A program made the translations under genes and the position numbers. From Vibrio superstes (lineage in GTDB: Bacteria > Pseudomonadota > Gammaproteobacteria > Enterobacterales > Vibrionaceae), in contig NZ_BCUR01000004.1 in NCBI RefSeq assembly GCF_003569005.1, positions 2,196,893 through 2,260,892 on the forward strand: 64,000 bases of DNA, in the 5' to 3' direction. Positions 43,044-51,884 of the stretch are shown in pieces. The notes beneath the pieces were generated by a model. That model was not told where the DNA came from. It was given only the letters and a program-made list of their open reading frames with translations, and searched no databases. Within the stretch, counting starts at the first letter, position 1. The number at the start of each line of letters is the position of its first letter.

Positions 43044-43447
43044 GGCGTGCTCACTCAGCTCCTTTGAGCAGTTTTACAAATTGTAAACATTTGGGCTTCT
43101 TTAGCAGAAATTTAACAAAAACTTACATAACTACGGGTCGCCCCTGAATGTTTTGTCACTTTGTTAGTCTATAAAATAGAACACTCTCCCTTAGCAAAGC
43201 CGATATCATAGGGAGATGAAACAAAGATATAGCTTAGATTTCAGCGCCACTATACGACCGTTAACAATCCAATACAATTGCATTAACAAATAATGTTACA
43301 TAGACCCAATTTTTACTAAATCTACGTATAGAAACCTAAACAAGTGCACACAAAAAGGTATATAAATTGACTTCTCGCCCGAAGATCAGTACAAATTTGG
43401 TGCACCATTGAATCAAGATGGAAAATAAAATAACAAAGGAGAATGTT
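43044..43447. other. Divergent promoter region sdhC / gltA
   Basis: About 400 AT-rich bases driving both TCA operons. It contains a perfect 15-bp palindrome at 43073-43087 close to sdhC. I could not place a confident ArcA or CRP site. No coding frame is credible. Confidence 0.5.
43073..43087. promoter_or_regulatory. Perfect palindrome TTTACAAATTGTAAA near sdhC start
   Basis: Arms TTTACAA and TTGTAAA around a single A, 30 bases before the annotated sdhC start. It could be an operator; a similar dyad (TTACAAATTTGTAA) precedes fur at 52482. The regulator is not identified. Confidence 0.4.
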
Positions 43448-44737
43448 ATGGCAGATAAGCAAGCGACTCTGACTATTGAGGGTCAAGCGCCTATCGAATT
43501 GCCGATTATGAAGGGAACCGATGGCCCAGACGTGATCGATGTTCGTACATTGGGAAGCAAGGGTTACTTTACCTTTGACCCTGGTTTTCTTGCCACTGCA
43601 TCTTGTGAATCTCAAATCACTTACATTGATGGTAACGCGGGCATTCTATTGCACCGTGGTTTTCCAATCGATGAATTAGCAAACAACGCGGATTATTTGG
43701 AAGTTTGCTACATTTTGCTGTACGGAGAAGCCCCAACTCGTGAAAAATACGAGGATTTCAAGAAGATTGTAACGCGCCATACTATGGTGCATGAGCAAAT
43801 CGCAAGCTTCTTTCACGGCTTCCGTCGCGACGCCCACCCAATGGCGGTAATGTGTGGGGTAGTCGGTGCACTAGCGGCCTTCTACCACGATTCACTAGAC
43901 ATTAATAATGATAAACACCGCGAGATTGCGGCATTCCGACTTCTGTCGAAAATGCCAACACTAGCGGCAATGTGCTACAAGTACAGCATAGGTCAACCAT
44001 TTATTTACCCAAGAAACGACCTAAGCTATGCAGAAAACTTCCTTCATATGATGTTCGCAAATCCTTGTGAAGAATATGAAGTAAACCCTGTCGTTGCTCG
44101 TGCTATGGATAAGATCTTTACCCTGCACGCTGACCACGAACAGAATGCTTCTACGTCGACCGTTCGACTAGCCGGCTCTTCTGGTGCTAACCCATTTGCG
44201 TGTATCGCAGCGGGTATTGCATCTCTATGGGGACCTGCTCACGGCGGTGCAAACGAAGCCTGCCTACATATGCTTGAGGAGATCGGCAGTGTAGATAAGA
44301 TTGAAGAATATGTAGCACGCGCGAAAGACAAAGATGACCCATTCCGTTTAATGGGCTTCGGTCACCGCGTTTACAAAAACTACGATCCACGCGCAACAGT
44401 AATGCGTGAAGCGTGCCACGATGTATTGAAAGAGCTGAACATTAAAGATCCTCTGCTAGATGTAGCTATGGAACTTGAGCGTATCGCTCTATCAGACGAG
44501 TACTTTGTAGAGAAGAAACTGTACCCTAACGTAGATTTCTACTCAGGTATCATTCTTAAAGCGATTGGTATCCCAGTATCTATGTTTACGGTTATCTTCG
44601 CTATCTCTCGTACCGTTGGTTGGATTGCACACTGGAGCGAAATGCACAGTGACCCTCACAACCGCATTGGCCGCCCACGTCAGCTATACACTGGTGAAAC
44701 GCAGCGCGAGTTTAAGCCCCTTCACGAACGTGAATAA
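43448..44737 (+). CDS. gltA: Citrate synthase (type II)
   Basis: Condenses acetyl-CoA and oxaloacetate, the entry to the TCA cycle. 429 residues, hexameric NADH-sensitive type. Catalytic segments: HHGADHEQNAS-like LHADHEQNASTSTVRL, GPAHGGANEA with the substrate His, and GFGHRVYKNYDPRA. The start at 43448 follows AAAGGAG and the protein then opens MADKQATLTIEG like orthologues; a longer frame to 43418 has no support. Divergent from sdhC. Confidence 0.97.
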   Translation: MADKQATLTIEGQAPIELPIMKGTDGPDVIDVRTLGSKGYFTFDPGFLATASCESQITYIDGNAGILLHRGFPIDELANNADYLEVCYILLYGEAPTREKYEDFKKIVTRHTMVHEQIASFFHGFRRDAHPMAVMCGVVGALAAFYHDSLDINNDKHREIAAFRLLSKMPTLAAMCYKYSIGQPFIYPRNDLSYAENFLHMMFANPCEEYEVNPVVARAMDKIFTLHADHEQNASTSTVRLAGSSGANPFACIAAGIASLWGPAHGGANEACLHMLEEIGSVDKIEEYVARAKDKDDPFRLMGFGHRVYKNYDPRATVMREACHDVLKELNIKDPLLDVAMELERIALSDEYFVEKKLYPNVDFYSGIILKAIGIPVSMFTVIFAISRTVGWIAHWSEMHSDPHNRIGRPRQLYTGETQREFKPLHERE

Positions 44738-44759
44738 CCACGCTTAAGCGACAACGATC

Positions 44760-44786
44760 AAAAGCCGTATTTCGATACGGCTTTTT
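44760..44786 (+). terminator. gltA terminator
   Basis: AAAGCCGTAT and ATACGGCTTT pair around a TTCG tetraloop, followed by six T. Confidence 0.9.
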
Positions 44787-45128
44787 TCGTTATTGGGCTA
44801 TCAATAACCTCTACAATCGAAAGTTCACGGCCCTACTCTCAGCGCCAGAAACAAAAAAATCGCCCCATAGAGGCGACGTTAAATAGCATTATCACCATAC
44901 ATCTGCCTGAATACCCACAATGAAATCATCTTCTAATTCAGTGGAGCCATCTGGCTGTATGTGCTTATACCTAACCCAAGCAATTATTTGGCTGAATTAA
45001 GCACAAGGTGTGTTTATAATTGGGCTATCCGAGCACTTCAACTCAACGATGAATGTTCGTTCTTTCTCGAAATAGTTAGATTTACAAACTTATCACTGTT
45101 TCGAGAAGTAAATTAACAGGTAATAAAA
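44787..45128. other. Gene-free region upstream of LacI-type regulator
   Basis: About 340 AT-rich bases. The notable structure is the inverted repeat TTCTCGAAA (45064-45072) / TTTCGAGAA (45099-45107), separated by 26 bases and ending ~21 bases before the start codon. It could be an autoregulatory operator pair or a 5'-leader hairpin. Confidence 0.45.
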
Positions 45129-46127
45129 TTGGCAACGATAAAAGAAGTTTCAGCGCTAGCAAAAGTCTCAACAGCAACCGTTTCACGAGTTCTCAACGGG
45201 CACGCTTATGTTAAGGAGGCTAACAAGCAGAGAGTCTATGAAGCGATGAAGGCTTTGAATTTTCAACCAAACGCGTCTGCTCAAGCCTTGGCATCCAATA
45301 AAACCAATAGTATTGGCATGCTAGTAGGCTCCTTCGATAGTCCCTTTTACGGTCCTTTAATGCATCACGTTGAACAGCAAGTGCGTGAGAAAAACATGCA
45401 TCTGATCGTAACCAGTGGCCAAGAGTCTCTTCAAAAAGAACAAGACTCCATCGAATTTCTTCTTGCTAAACAAGTCGACGGATTGGTTGTTCATTCAGAT
45501 AAGCTCTCCGATGACACTCTGATTAGCTTGCTGTTACGCCATCCCAATACGATGATCGTTAACCGTCTTGTTCCAGAGATTGCCGAGAGTTGTATCTACA
45601 TTAACAATGAGCAAGGTGGCATGGTTGCCACTCAGTTTTTGATAGACAATGGTCACACTGAAATAGCCTGTATCAGCGGCCAAATGAGCAAGGTTGATAG
45701 TAGAGATCGCTTGCAAGGGTACAGAAACGCGCTGGGTGCTTCCGAGCTTCCTTACAATCCAATGTATGTGATAGAAGGAAGATTTGATCATCAGGGAAAC
45801 CACGATACAGTAAGACGATTGCTTGATCGAGCGCCGCAAATCACCGCCGTCTTCTGTCAGAACGATAATATAGCGTTGGCCGTTTACGATGTATGTGCGG
45901 AGCGAGGCATTACTATTGGCAAAGAGTTATCTGTCATCGGCTTTGATAACAATAGCCATAGTCAGCACGTGAGACCAAGACTGACGACGATTGATTATCC
46001 TGTTCATCGAATTGGTGAGGTGGCAGCGAAAGCCTTGCTAGCACGAATCGAGAACCGAAAATATTTACTGTCTAATAACCTTATACCAGAGTTGGTAGAG
46101 CGAGATTCTGTCTGTAAGCTCAAGTAA
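45129..46127 (+). CDS. LacI/GalR-family transcriptional regulator
   Basis: 332 residues. N-terminal HTH and hinge (IKEVSALAKVSTATVSRVLNG, then NFQPNASAQALAS) followed by a periplasmic-binding-like sugar domain. The start codon is TTG at 45129, giving MATIKEV as in relatives; AGG lies upstream. The effector is unknown: no sugar operon is adjacent, so its targets lie elsewhere. Its TAA stop is formed by the end of a palindromic repeat (46125-46290). Confidence 0.88.
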   Translation: MATIKEVSALAKVSTATVSRVLNGHAYVKEANKQRVYEAMKALNFQPNASAQALASNKTNSIGMLVGSFDSPFYGPLMHHVEQQVREKNMHLIVTSGQESLQKEQDSIEFLLAKQVDGLVVHSDKLSDDTLISLLLRHPNTMIVNRLVPEIAESCIYINNEQGGMVATQFLIDNGHTEIACISGQMSKVDSRDRLQGYRNALGASELPYNPMYVIEGRFDHQGNHDTVRRLLDRAPQITAVFCQNDNIALAVYDVCAERGITIGKELSVIGFDNNSHSQHVRPRLTTIDYPVHRIGEVAAKALLARIENRKYLLSNNLIPELVERDSVCKLK

Positions 46128-46290
46128 TACCAATCACAGTAAGTAAGTGGTCAGAAATAGCGTAGGAAAAACGCTGGATAACAAGGCAGAACTTTTTGAT
46201 AAGTAGTGATTCTACAATCAAAAATTCTAACGCCGTTATCGAGTGTTTTAACAAGCTAGGATGATCAGTTATTTACTACGATTGGTATAA
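46125..46290. repeat. MITE-like palindromic repeat with 29-bp terminal inverted repeats
   Basis: The left end TAATACCAATC...TAAGTAAG and the right end, read on the other strand, TTATACCAATC...TAAATAAC agree at ~23 of 29 positions. The inside is also self-complementary: GATAACAAGGCAGAA with TTCTAACGCCGTTATC, and AACTTTTTGAT with AATCAAAAATT. The whole 166 bases can fold as one long hairpin. The type is familiar as a dispersed non-coding repeat in Vibrio and related genera; no transposase inside. Confidence 0.8.
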
Positions 46291-46337
46291 GGGTAGCCCG
46301 CTCGTTATTACTAATGCTCTGGGGATACCCATTACCA

Positions 46338-47096
46338 TTAAACTGGATTATTAATATCAACAAAGGTTACATCTAGCCCGTGCTCTGCCGCTAGCCATTC
46401 ACCCAGCGCTTTAATGCCATAGCGCTCTGTCGCGTGGTGACCCGCTGAGAAGTAATGAATATCTTGCTCACGAGCCACGAATGTGGTGCGCTCTGAGATC
46501 TCACCTGAGATGAAGGCATCCAAGTCGTAGTCTGCAGCCAATTGAATGTAATCCTGACCACCGCCCGTGCACCAGCCAACGGTTTCAATCTTTTTATCCG
46601 CGTTTTCAGGTGCGATATGCAGTGGCTCTCTATCTAGAGCTTGGGCGATGCGCTTGGCAAATTCCGCGCCGCTCACCGCTCGTTTCAAGCGGCCGTGCAT
46701 GGCGACAGATTGAGCATGCCCCTCTAACCCGCCTTCAACATCAATCTCTAGTAGCTGAGCCAGACGTGCGTTGTTACCCAGTTCCGGATGGATATCCAAT
46801 GGCAAGTGATATCCATAAAGATTAATATCGTTCTTGATCAATGAGCGAATACGGCGACCTTTCATACCGACTATCGGCTCAGGCTCACCCTTCCAGAAAT
46901 AACCATGATGAACAAGGATAGCATCGGCACCTAACTCGATAGCCTTATCGATAAGCGATTGAGAAGCAGTCACTCCGGTAACAACTTTATTGATGGTTTT
47001 GCTTCCTTCAACCTGAAGTCCATTCGGCGCGTAATCTTTAATCAGTTCAGGGGAAAGCGTGTAATTGAGAATGCGTTGCAGTTGTAAATTGTCCAT
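46338..47096 (-). CDS. ybgI: NIF3-family dinuclear metal-binding protein (YbgI)
   Basis: 252 residues of the NIF3/YbgI family, ring-shaped hexamers with a two-metal centre (often named GTP cyclohydrolase 1 type 2 homologue; true activity uncertain). Metal ligands are visible in ILVHHGYFWKG (His-His near 64) and in the C-terminal SAGHHATERYG. Monocistronic. Confidence 0.93.
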   Translation of the reverse strand: MDNLQLQRILNYTLSPELIKDYAPNGLQVEGSKTINKVVTGVTASQSLIDKAIELGADAILVHHGYFWKGEPEPIVGMKGRRIRSLIKNDINLYGYHLPLDIHPELGNNARLAQLLEIDVEGGLEGHAQSVAMHGRLKRAVSGAEFAKRIAQALDREPLHIAPENADKKIETVGWCTGGGQDYIQLAADYDLDAFISGEISERTTFVAREQDIHYFSAGHHATERYGIKALGEWLAAEHGLDVTFVDINNPV

Positions 47097-47186
47097 TTTG
47101 CTTCCAAATAATTGAAAATACGTCTGATATGTAGCAAGTTAAACAAACAAATGTCTGCTCGTCTACCTGCTAGGGTCTGTTAACCA

Positions 47187-47963
47187 ATGCCAAATACCTA
47201 TGTTGATGTCTCTACTTTATCTCAATTCGCTGATTGGATAGCGACAACACCGCCGCTGCTGCATGGTGATGAGATTATTGTAGAAGAGCTTCCTTTTAAA
47301 ACCCTCTGCGCCGAACAAATGCAAACCTATACGGGCAACCCTCGACTCGGGTTTATCTATCAGCACCTGTGTGAGCAACTGTTCATACAACACCCTTCCC
47401 TATCCATCACCACCACTGAACTGCAGCTCAGTGATAATGGAAGAACCATTGGCGAGCTGGATTTTATTCTGCACAACCACCAGCACGATAGAACCGAGCA
47501 TTGGGAAGTAGCCATTAAGTTTTACCTGTTACATGGGGATAAATGGTACGGCCCTAATGCCATTGACCGACTCGATAAAAAGCTTAAACATATGCTGGAA
47601 AGACAACTTCAGCACACACAATCAGACATCTTTATCCGTCAATATCCACAATGGAAAGACCTATCACAACACCTGTTAATGCAAGGACGTTTGTACATTA
47701 ACCCTTTTGAGAATCACACTGTCCCCACTCACTGTGAAGGGAAAAGGATAAACACCTCGCAGATCGTCGGCTATTGGTGTCATCAGAATCAGGCTCATCG
47801 AATAGCTGAAAAACTGTATCGCTTAGATAAGCCGCTTTGGGCTACTGGTAGAACCGAAAACTCTCCATTATTGGATAGTATTCAAGGCAAAGTTTTGCAC
47901 TGCCAAAGCGAATCAGGTCGCTTCTGGTTTATTGTTCCTAATGATTGGCCCAATAATATTTAA
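47187..47963 (+). CDS. DUF1853 family protein, possible PD-(D/E)XK nuclease fold
   Basis: 258 residues of the DUF1853 family, function unknown. The central part reads GELDFILHNHQ..HWEVAIKFYL (about 91-113), an Asp followed ~17 residues later by E-x-x-x-K on a predicted beta-strand. This resembles the PD-(D/E)XK nuclease core; the rest is mixed alpha/beta with several Trp. No signal peptide. Divergent from ybgI by 90 bases. The nuclease suggestion is inference from motif spacing. Confidence 0.75.
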   Translation: MPNTYVDVSTLSQFADWIATTPPLLHGDEIIVEELPFKTLCAEQMQTYTGNPRLGFIYQHLCEQLFIQHPSLSITTTELQLSDNGRTIGELDFILHNHQHDRTEHWEVAIKFYLLHGDKWYGPNAIDRLDKKLKHMLERQLQHTQSDIFIRQYPQWKDLSQHLLMQGRLYINPFENHTVPTHCEGKRINTSQIVGYWCHQNQAHRIAEKLYRLDKPLWATGRTENSPLLDSIQGKVLHCQSESGRFWFIVPNDWPNNI

Positions 47964-48176
47964 TCAAATGTAGAAACAGTGATTTCACATTCAAAACAGT
48001 CAATAACGAGTGCAAATAAATCTTTTTAATACAACAAGTTAAATATTGTATATCCACTTACTCATAAAGGTGCGCCGCATAAGCGCATGGGCTCATATTG
48101 AATCCTAACCTACATAGGCATACAGTCTCGCTGACTTAAAACACTTGATATATATGCGATTCATCTAGGAGTTCCC

Positions 48177-48281
48177 ATGACCGAATTGATTGAAGCCATA
48201 TCTGTTTTTATGCTGATGCTCTGTGCACCAATCTTGCTTGTCACTTTATTTCAGAGAAAGCAAAAAAATAAACAGATATAA
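48177..48281 (+). CDS. Putative 34-residue single-pass membrane peptide
   Basis: An ORF with a strong ribosome site (CTAGGAG, 6 bases before the ATG at 48177) encodes 34 residues. A short acidic N-terminus (MTELIEA) is followed by one hydrophobic helix (ISVFMLMLCAPILLVTLF) and a basic tail (QRKQKNKQI). This is the layout of small bacterial membrane proteins such as KdpF or CydX, but no family is recognised. Its TAA stop is formed by a TAATACCAATC repeat end. It sits alone between the DUF1853 gene and pgm. Confidence 0.6.
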   Translation: MTELIEAISVFMLMLCAPILLVTLFQRKQKNKQI

Positions 48282-48290
48282 TACCAATCG
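48279..48290 (+). repeat. Solo terminal repeat TAATACCAATCG
   Basis: Identical to the left end of the element at 46125-46290 over 11 bases, without the rest. Probably a truncated copy. Confidence 0.5.
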
Positions 48291-48305
48291 TTTTGACACC
48301 ATAAA

Positions 48306-48339
48306 AAATCCCCACTGTGCGCAAACACAATGGGGATTT
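48306..48339 (-). terminator. pgm terminator
   Basis: AAATCCCCACTGTG and CACAATGGGGATTT form an almost perfect stem. Reading leftward, a T-run follows (48308-48303 complement). Confidence 0.85.
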
Positions 48340-48384
48340 ATTTATTCAGGCTTAAGCTATAAAACGTAAGTTCTAAGGCTTAAA

Positions 48385-50031
48385 TTACAGGCCTGCAGCC
48401 TTGAATACTTGGTTCACAATCTCTTGTGCTTCCGTTTCAATTAGCTTCAGGTGCTCAGCACCCTTAAAGCTTTCACAGTAAATCTTGTAGATTTCTTCTG
48501 TGCCTGATGGACGCGCTGCGAACCAGCCGTTGGCTGTCGTCACTTTAAGTCCACCAATTGCCGCACCGTTACCTGGCGCGTGAGTCAAACGAGCAGTGAT
48601 TGCATCACCTGCTAGTGTATCCGCAGACACCATTTCAGCAGATAGCTTCTTAAGCACATCTTTTTGTGGGCCATTGGCAACCGCTTGAATACGGTTATAG
48701 CTAGACTCACCGTGCTTAGCCGCTAGTTCGTTATAGTATTGCTGAGGGTTCTTGCCAGTTACTGCAGTAATTTCTGCTGCAAGAAGACATAGGATGATGC
48801 CATCTTTGTCCGTAGCCCAAGGTGTGCCATCTTTACGCAAGAATGAAGCGCCCGCGCTCTCTTCTCCACCAAAGCCAAACTTACCTTCGTATAGACCATC
48901 TACAAACCATTTGAAGCCAACTGGCACTTCACATAGCTCGCGACCAAGGTCAGCAACAACGCGGTCGATGATTGCACTTGATACTAGAGTTTTACCAACA
49001 GCAACCTCAGCGCCCCAACCTTCACGGTGACGATATAGGTAATCGATACATACCGCTAGGAAGTGGTTAGGGTTCATTAGACCTGCTGGAGTCACAATGC
49101 CGTGACGGTCATAATCTGGGTCGTTACCAAATGCCAGTTCATAGTCGTCTTTCAGTGCTAGTAGACCTGCCATTGCATAAGGAGAAGAACAGTCCATACG
49201 AACCACGCCGTCTTTGTCCAAAGACATAAACTGGAAGCTAGGGTCTACTGCTTCGCTTACTAGAGTGAGGTCTAGGTTGTAAGCCTTCTGGATTTGACGC
49301 CAGTAATCGATGCCTGAGCCACCTAGTGGATCAACACCAATCTTAAGATTTGCTTTTTGGATTGCTTCCATGTCAACAACGTTCACTAGATCAGCAACGT
49401 AAGGAGCAACCAAATCTTTCTCAACGAATAACTCGCTAGCTTTTGCTGCGGCAATGCCTACACGTTTCACATCAGCTAAACCTGCTGCGATGATCTCGTT
49501 TGCGCGATCTTCGATAGCTTGAGTTAGCTCGCCCTCAGCAGGACCACCGTGAACTGGGTTGTACTTGATGCCGCCATCTTGTGGTGGGTTATGCGACGGA
49601 GTAATTACAATGCCGTCTGCTTTTGCATCATTAACCAAGTTGTAAGTAAGAATTGCATGAGAGATACCCGGAGTTGGCGTGTAGCCTTCGTCTTCTTGAC
49701 AGATAACTTGAACACCGTTTGCCACTAATACGTCGACAACCGTTGCAAATGCTGGCTCTGAAAGTGCGTGAGTATCTTTACCCACAAATAGAGGACCAGT
49801 CACACCGTTGCTTGCGCGAACTTCAGCGACCGCTTGAGCGATAGCGAGAATGTGGTTTTCGTTGAACGTAGTTTTGTCAGCACTACCGCGGTGTCCAGAG
49901 GTACCAAATGCTACCTTCTGATCCGCGTTGCCTGCTTCAGGTTGAAGTAGGTAATAGTTAGCTACCAACTGAGGGATGTTGTGTAAATCTTCTTGCTGAG
50001 CCTTTTGCCCAGCGCGAGGATGCATAGCCAT
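48385..50031 (-). CDS. pgm: Phosphoglucomutase (alpha-D-glucose phosphate-specific)
   Basis: 548 residues; interconverts glucose-1-P and glucose-6-P for UDP-glucose, glycogen and LPS synthesis. The phosphoserine loop is TPSHNPPQDGGIKYNP near 146, the metal loop GNDPDYDRHG (DxDxD) near 300, and the sugar-binding loop GGEESAGAS and the C-terminal phosphate-binding RPSGTEEIYKIY are intact. Next to seqA, as in E. coli. Confidence 0.97.
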   Translation of the reverse strand: MAMHPRAGQKAQQEDLHNIPQLVANYYLLQPEAGNADQKVAFGTSGHRGSADKTTFNENHILAIAQAVAEVRASNGVTGPLFVGKDTHALSEPAFATVVDVLVANGVQVICQEDEGYTPTPGISHAILTYNLVNDAKADGIVITPSHNPPQDGGIKYNPVHGGPAEGELTQAIEDRANEIIAAGLADVKRVGIAAAKASELFVEKDLVAPYVADLVNVVDMEAIQKANLKIGVDPLGGSGIDYWRQIQKAYNLDLTLVSEAVDPSFQFMSLDKDGVVRMDCSSPYAMAGLLALKDDYELAFGNDPDYDRHGIVTPAGLMNPNHFLAVCIDYLYRHREGWGAEVAVGKTLVSSAIIDRVVADLGRELCEVPVGFKWFVDGLYEGKFGFGGEESAGASFLRKDGTPWATDKDGIILCLLAAEITAVTGKNPQQYYNELAAKHGESSYNRIQAVANGPQKDVLKKLSAEMVSADTLAGDAITARLTHAPGNGAAIGGLKVTTANGWFAARPSGTEEIYKIYCESFKGAEHLKLIETEAQEIVNQVFKAAGL

Positions 50032-50116
50032 TGTGTTATTCCTTTTTTATAGTTCTTCAAATATTAAAATGCCCGCAAAAAGGGGGGAAGTTCTTTGCAG
50101 GCATAATTCCTTGGGA

Positions 50117-50677
50117 TTAAATTGAGCGAGTCACTCGCTCTATTAACTCGGCGGGGAATGACATTCTCACCATCAACTGCTCAACCATCTGACGTTTACG
50201 GCTGGTATTGTTATTGGTGATCACCCAGAAAGGTGACCCAGGAATGGCTCTTGGTTTGGTCGTGGTGCCACTTGCCAAGAGCACTGCTTCGTTATCTGCG
50301 AAGTAAACGCGTTTGCGACCCTTAACCTGAGTCGCTTCGGCGAATCCATCTTTATCAATTCGATGAAGTGCAGATAAAACAAACATAAATCTATCAATCG
50401 CTTTATCTAAAGCGGCAAATTCATCAGAGATAAGTTCACTGCGAATCTGCTTGATAGGGTCAATCGATTGCGACGGTTTACCTACGATGATAGGTGTGGC
50501 CGCGCCTGTAGGCTCAATATCTGTTTCTGGCTTTGCCTCAACAGATTCTGCTTCTAGCTTGGCTATACCATCCACATCTAGTAAACGTCGTAGAATATCG
50601 GATGCACTCTCTCCAATGCGTTGGGTACGGCTCGCGATAAATCTATACAGTTCTTCGTCAACTTCGATGGTTTTCAT
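50117..50677 (-). CDS. seqA: Negative regulator of replication initiation SeqA
   Basis: 186 residues. The N-terminal oligomerisation domain (1-36, MKTIEVDEELYRFIASRTQ) and the C-terminal hemimethylated-GATC-binding domain (about 75-186), with the conserved FWVITNNNTSRKRQMVEQLM, are present. It sequesters newly replicated oriC and organises daughter chromosomes. Followed by pgm 85 bases later, divergent from ybfF, as in E. coli. Confidence 0.96.
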   Translation of the reverse strand: MKTIEVDEELYRFIASRTQRIGESASDILRRLLDVDGIAKLEAESVEAKPETDIEPTGAATPIIVGKPSQSIDPIKQIRSELISDEFAALDKAIDRFMFVLSALHRIDKDGFAEATQVKGRKRVYFADNEAVLLASGTTTKPRAIPGSPFWVITNNNTSRKRQMVEQLMVRMSFPAELIERVTRSI

Positions 50678-50769
50678 TCGCTTTTCACAATCTTATTAGT
50701 TTAAACTGCGCCAGATTATACCCAGTTATTGAGTAAGTCTCTACGGAAAGCAAAAGGGAATTGGAGAAA

Positions 50770-51540
50770 ATGTCGAGCCAGTTACACTATAAGATCCAAG
50801 GTCATGGTAAACCTATACTTTTGATCCACGGTTTGTTTGGAAGTTTGGATAATTTAGGCCTCCTCGCCCGCGATCTCAGCCAAGATCACCAAGTGATTAG
50901 CGTGGATCTGCGCAATCATGGGCGATCCTTCCACAGTGATGAGCATACTTATGCCGCACAGGCCGAAGATATTCGTCAGTTAATCGATGAACTAGCGCTA
51001 GATGAGTTAACCGTGGTCGGCCATTCGATGGGCGGTAAGGTGGCAATGAAGTATGCCTCTATTAGCCCAATGAACATCAAAAGATTGATTGTATTGGACA
51101 TGGCACCTGTCGCCTACAACGTGGATCGACACAGCAATGTCTTTGCTGGGATTCAAGAAGTCGCCAAACAGAAGCCAAAACTACGCTCTGAAGCTATGAG
51201 CCTTATGGCCAAGCACATCGAGATGGAAGGTGTAAGGCAATTTTTGAGCAAGTCGCTCTATAAAAATGGCGATACCTTAGATTGGCGCTTCAACCATCAA
51301 GCCCTTAAGTCACAATATTCTGAGATCATGACCTGGTCTACCCTAGCAGAAAACCCTTTGCCTACCCTCTTTATTAAGGGCGCAGATTCGGATTACATTC
51401 AAGGTGAACATCAGCCTGAAATTATGGCCCAGTTCCCGAACGCCAAAGCGCATGTGATTGCGAATACAGGACACTGGCTGCATGCCGAGAAACCGGACAT
51501 GGTGTTGCGAGTTATTCGCAAGTTTATTGCACAAAATTAA
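50770..51540 (+). CDS. ybfF: Alpha/beta-fold esterase YbfF
   Basis: 256 residues, alpha/beta hydrolase; the E. coli homologue hydrolyses acyl-CoA and short esters. The oxyanion region LIHGLFGSLDNLG, the nucleophile elbow GHSMGG (Ser near 91) and the catalytic His in NTGHWLHAEKP are present. Start at ATG 50770 with TGGAGAAA directly upstream; an in-frame TTG at 50761 lies inside that ribosome site. Divergent from seqA. Confidence 0.92.
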   Translation: MSSQLHYKIQGHGKPILLIHGLFGSLDNLGLLARDLSQDHQVISVDLRNHGRSFHSDEHTYAAQAEDIRQLIDELALDELTVVGHSMGGKVAMKYASISPMNIKRLIVLDMAPVAYNVDRHSNVFAGIQEVAKQKPKLRSEAMSLMAKHIEMEGVRQFLSKSLYKNGDTLDWRFNHQALKSQYSEIMTWSTLAENPLPTLFIKGADSDYIQGEHQPEIMAQFPNAKAHVIANTGHWLHAEKPDMVLRVIRKFIAQN

Positions 51541-51610
51541 GGGTCAAGGGTAAACAGATATAAGCTGACTGTGATATAGTTCCGCGATTGATAAAGCATA
51601 AAGGGATGCC

Positions 51611-51829
51611 ATGCTCTACGATTACATAAATCAGATTGAATCCATTGGACTTGATTTGTTGTTTGCCTCCGTATTTTTACTCATCGGTCTCGCAATCAAA
51701 GACGTTCTAAAGCAGGGTAATGTCCCTCCATTTGGCCGTCGTATCGTATGGCTTGTGTTGTTTTTAGGTTGTGCTGGTTTCATTATCAAGGGGCTTATTC
51801 AGCTCTCTTGGGAAGGTTCAGGTATATAA
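51611..51829 (+). CDS. DUF2788 small membrane protein
   Basis: 72 residues with two hydrophobic helices (about 14-31 and 46-65), joined by a KQGNVPPFGRR turn. Matches the DUF2788 family; function unknown. It lies between ybfF (71 bases) and fldA (55 bases), all on the plus strand, a constant Vibrio neighbourhood. Confidence 0.85.
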   Translation: MLYDYINQIESIGLDLLFASVFLLIGLAIKDVLKQGNVPPFGRRIVWLVLFLGCAGFIIKGLIQLSWEGSGI

Positions 51830-51884
51830 CCTACAACTCACTTTATAAACGCATCCGATTACATCTAATATAGGTACTGATTCT

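Noticed and set aside
42815..43054. 79-codon frame starting MSTPWTRKK as an independent gene
   Set aside because: It is the wrong frame of sdhC after the A7 run; only its start region is of interest, reported as a finding.
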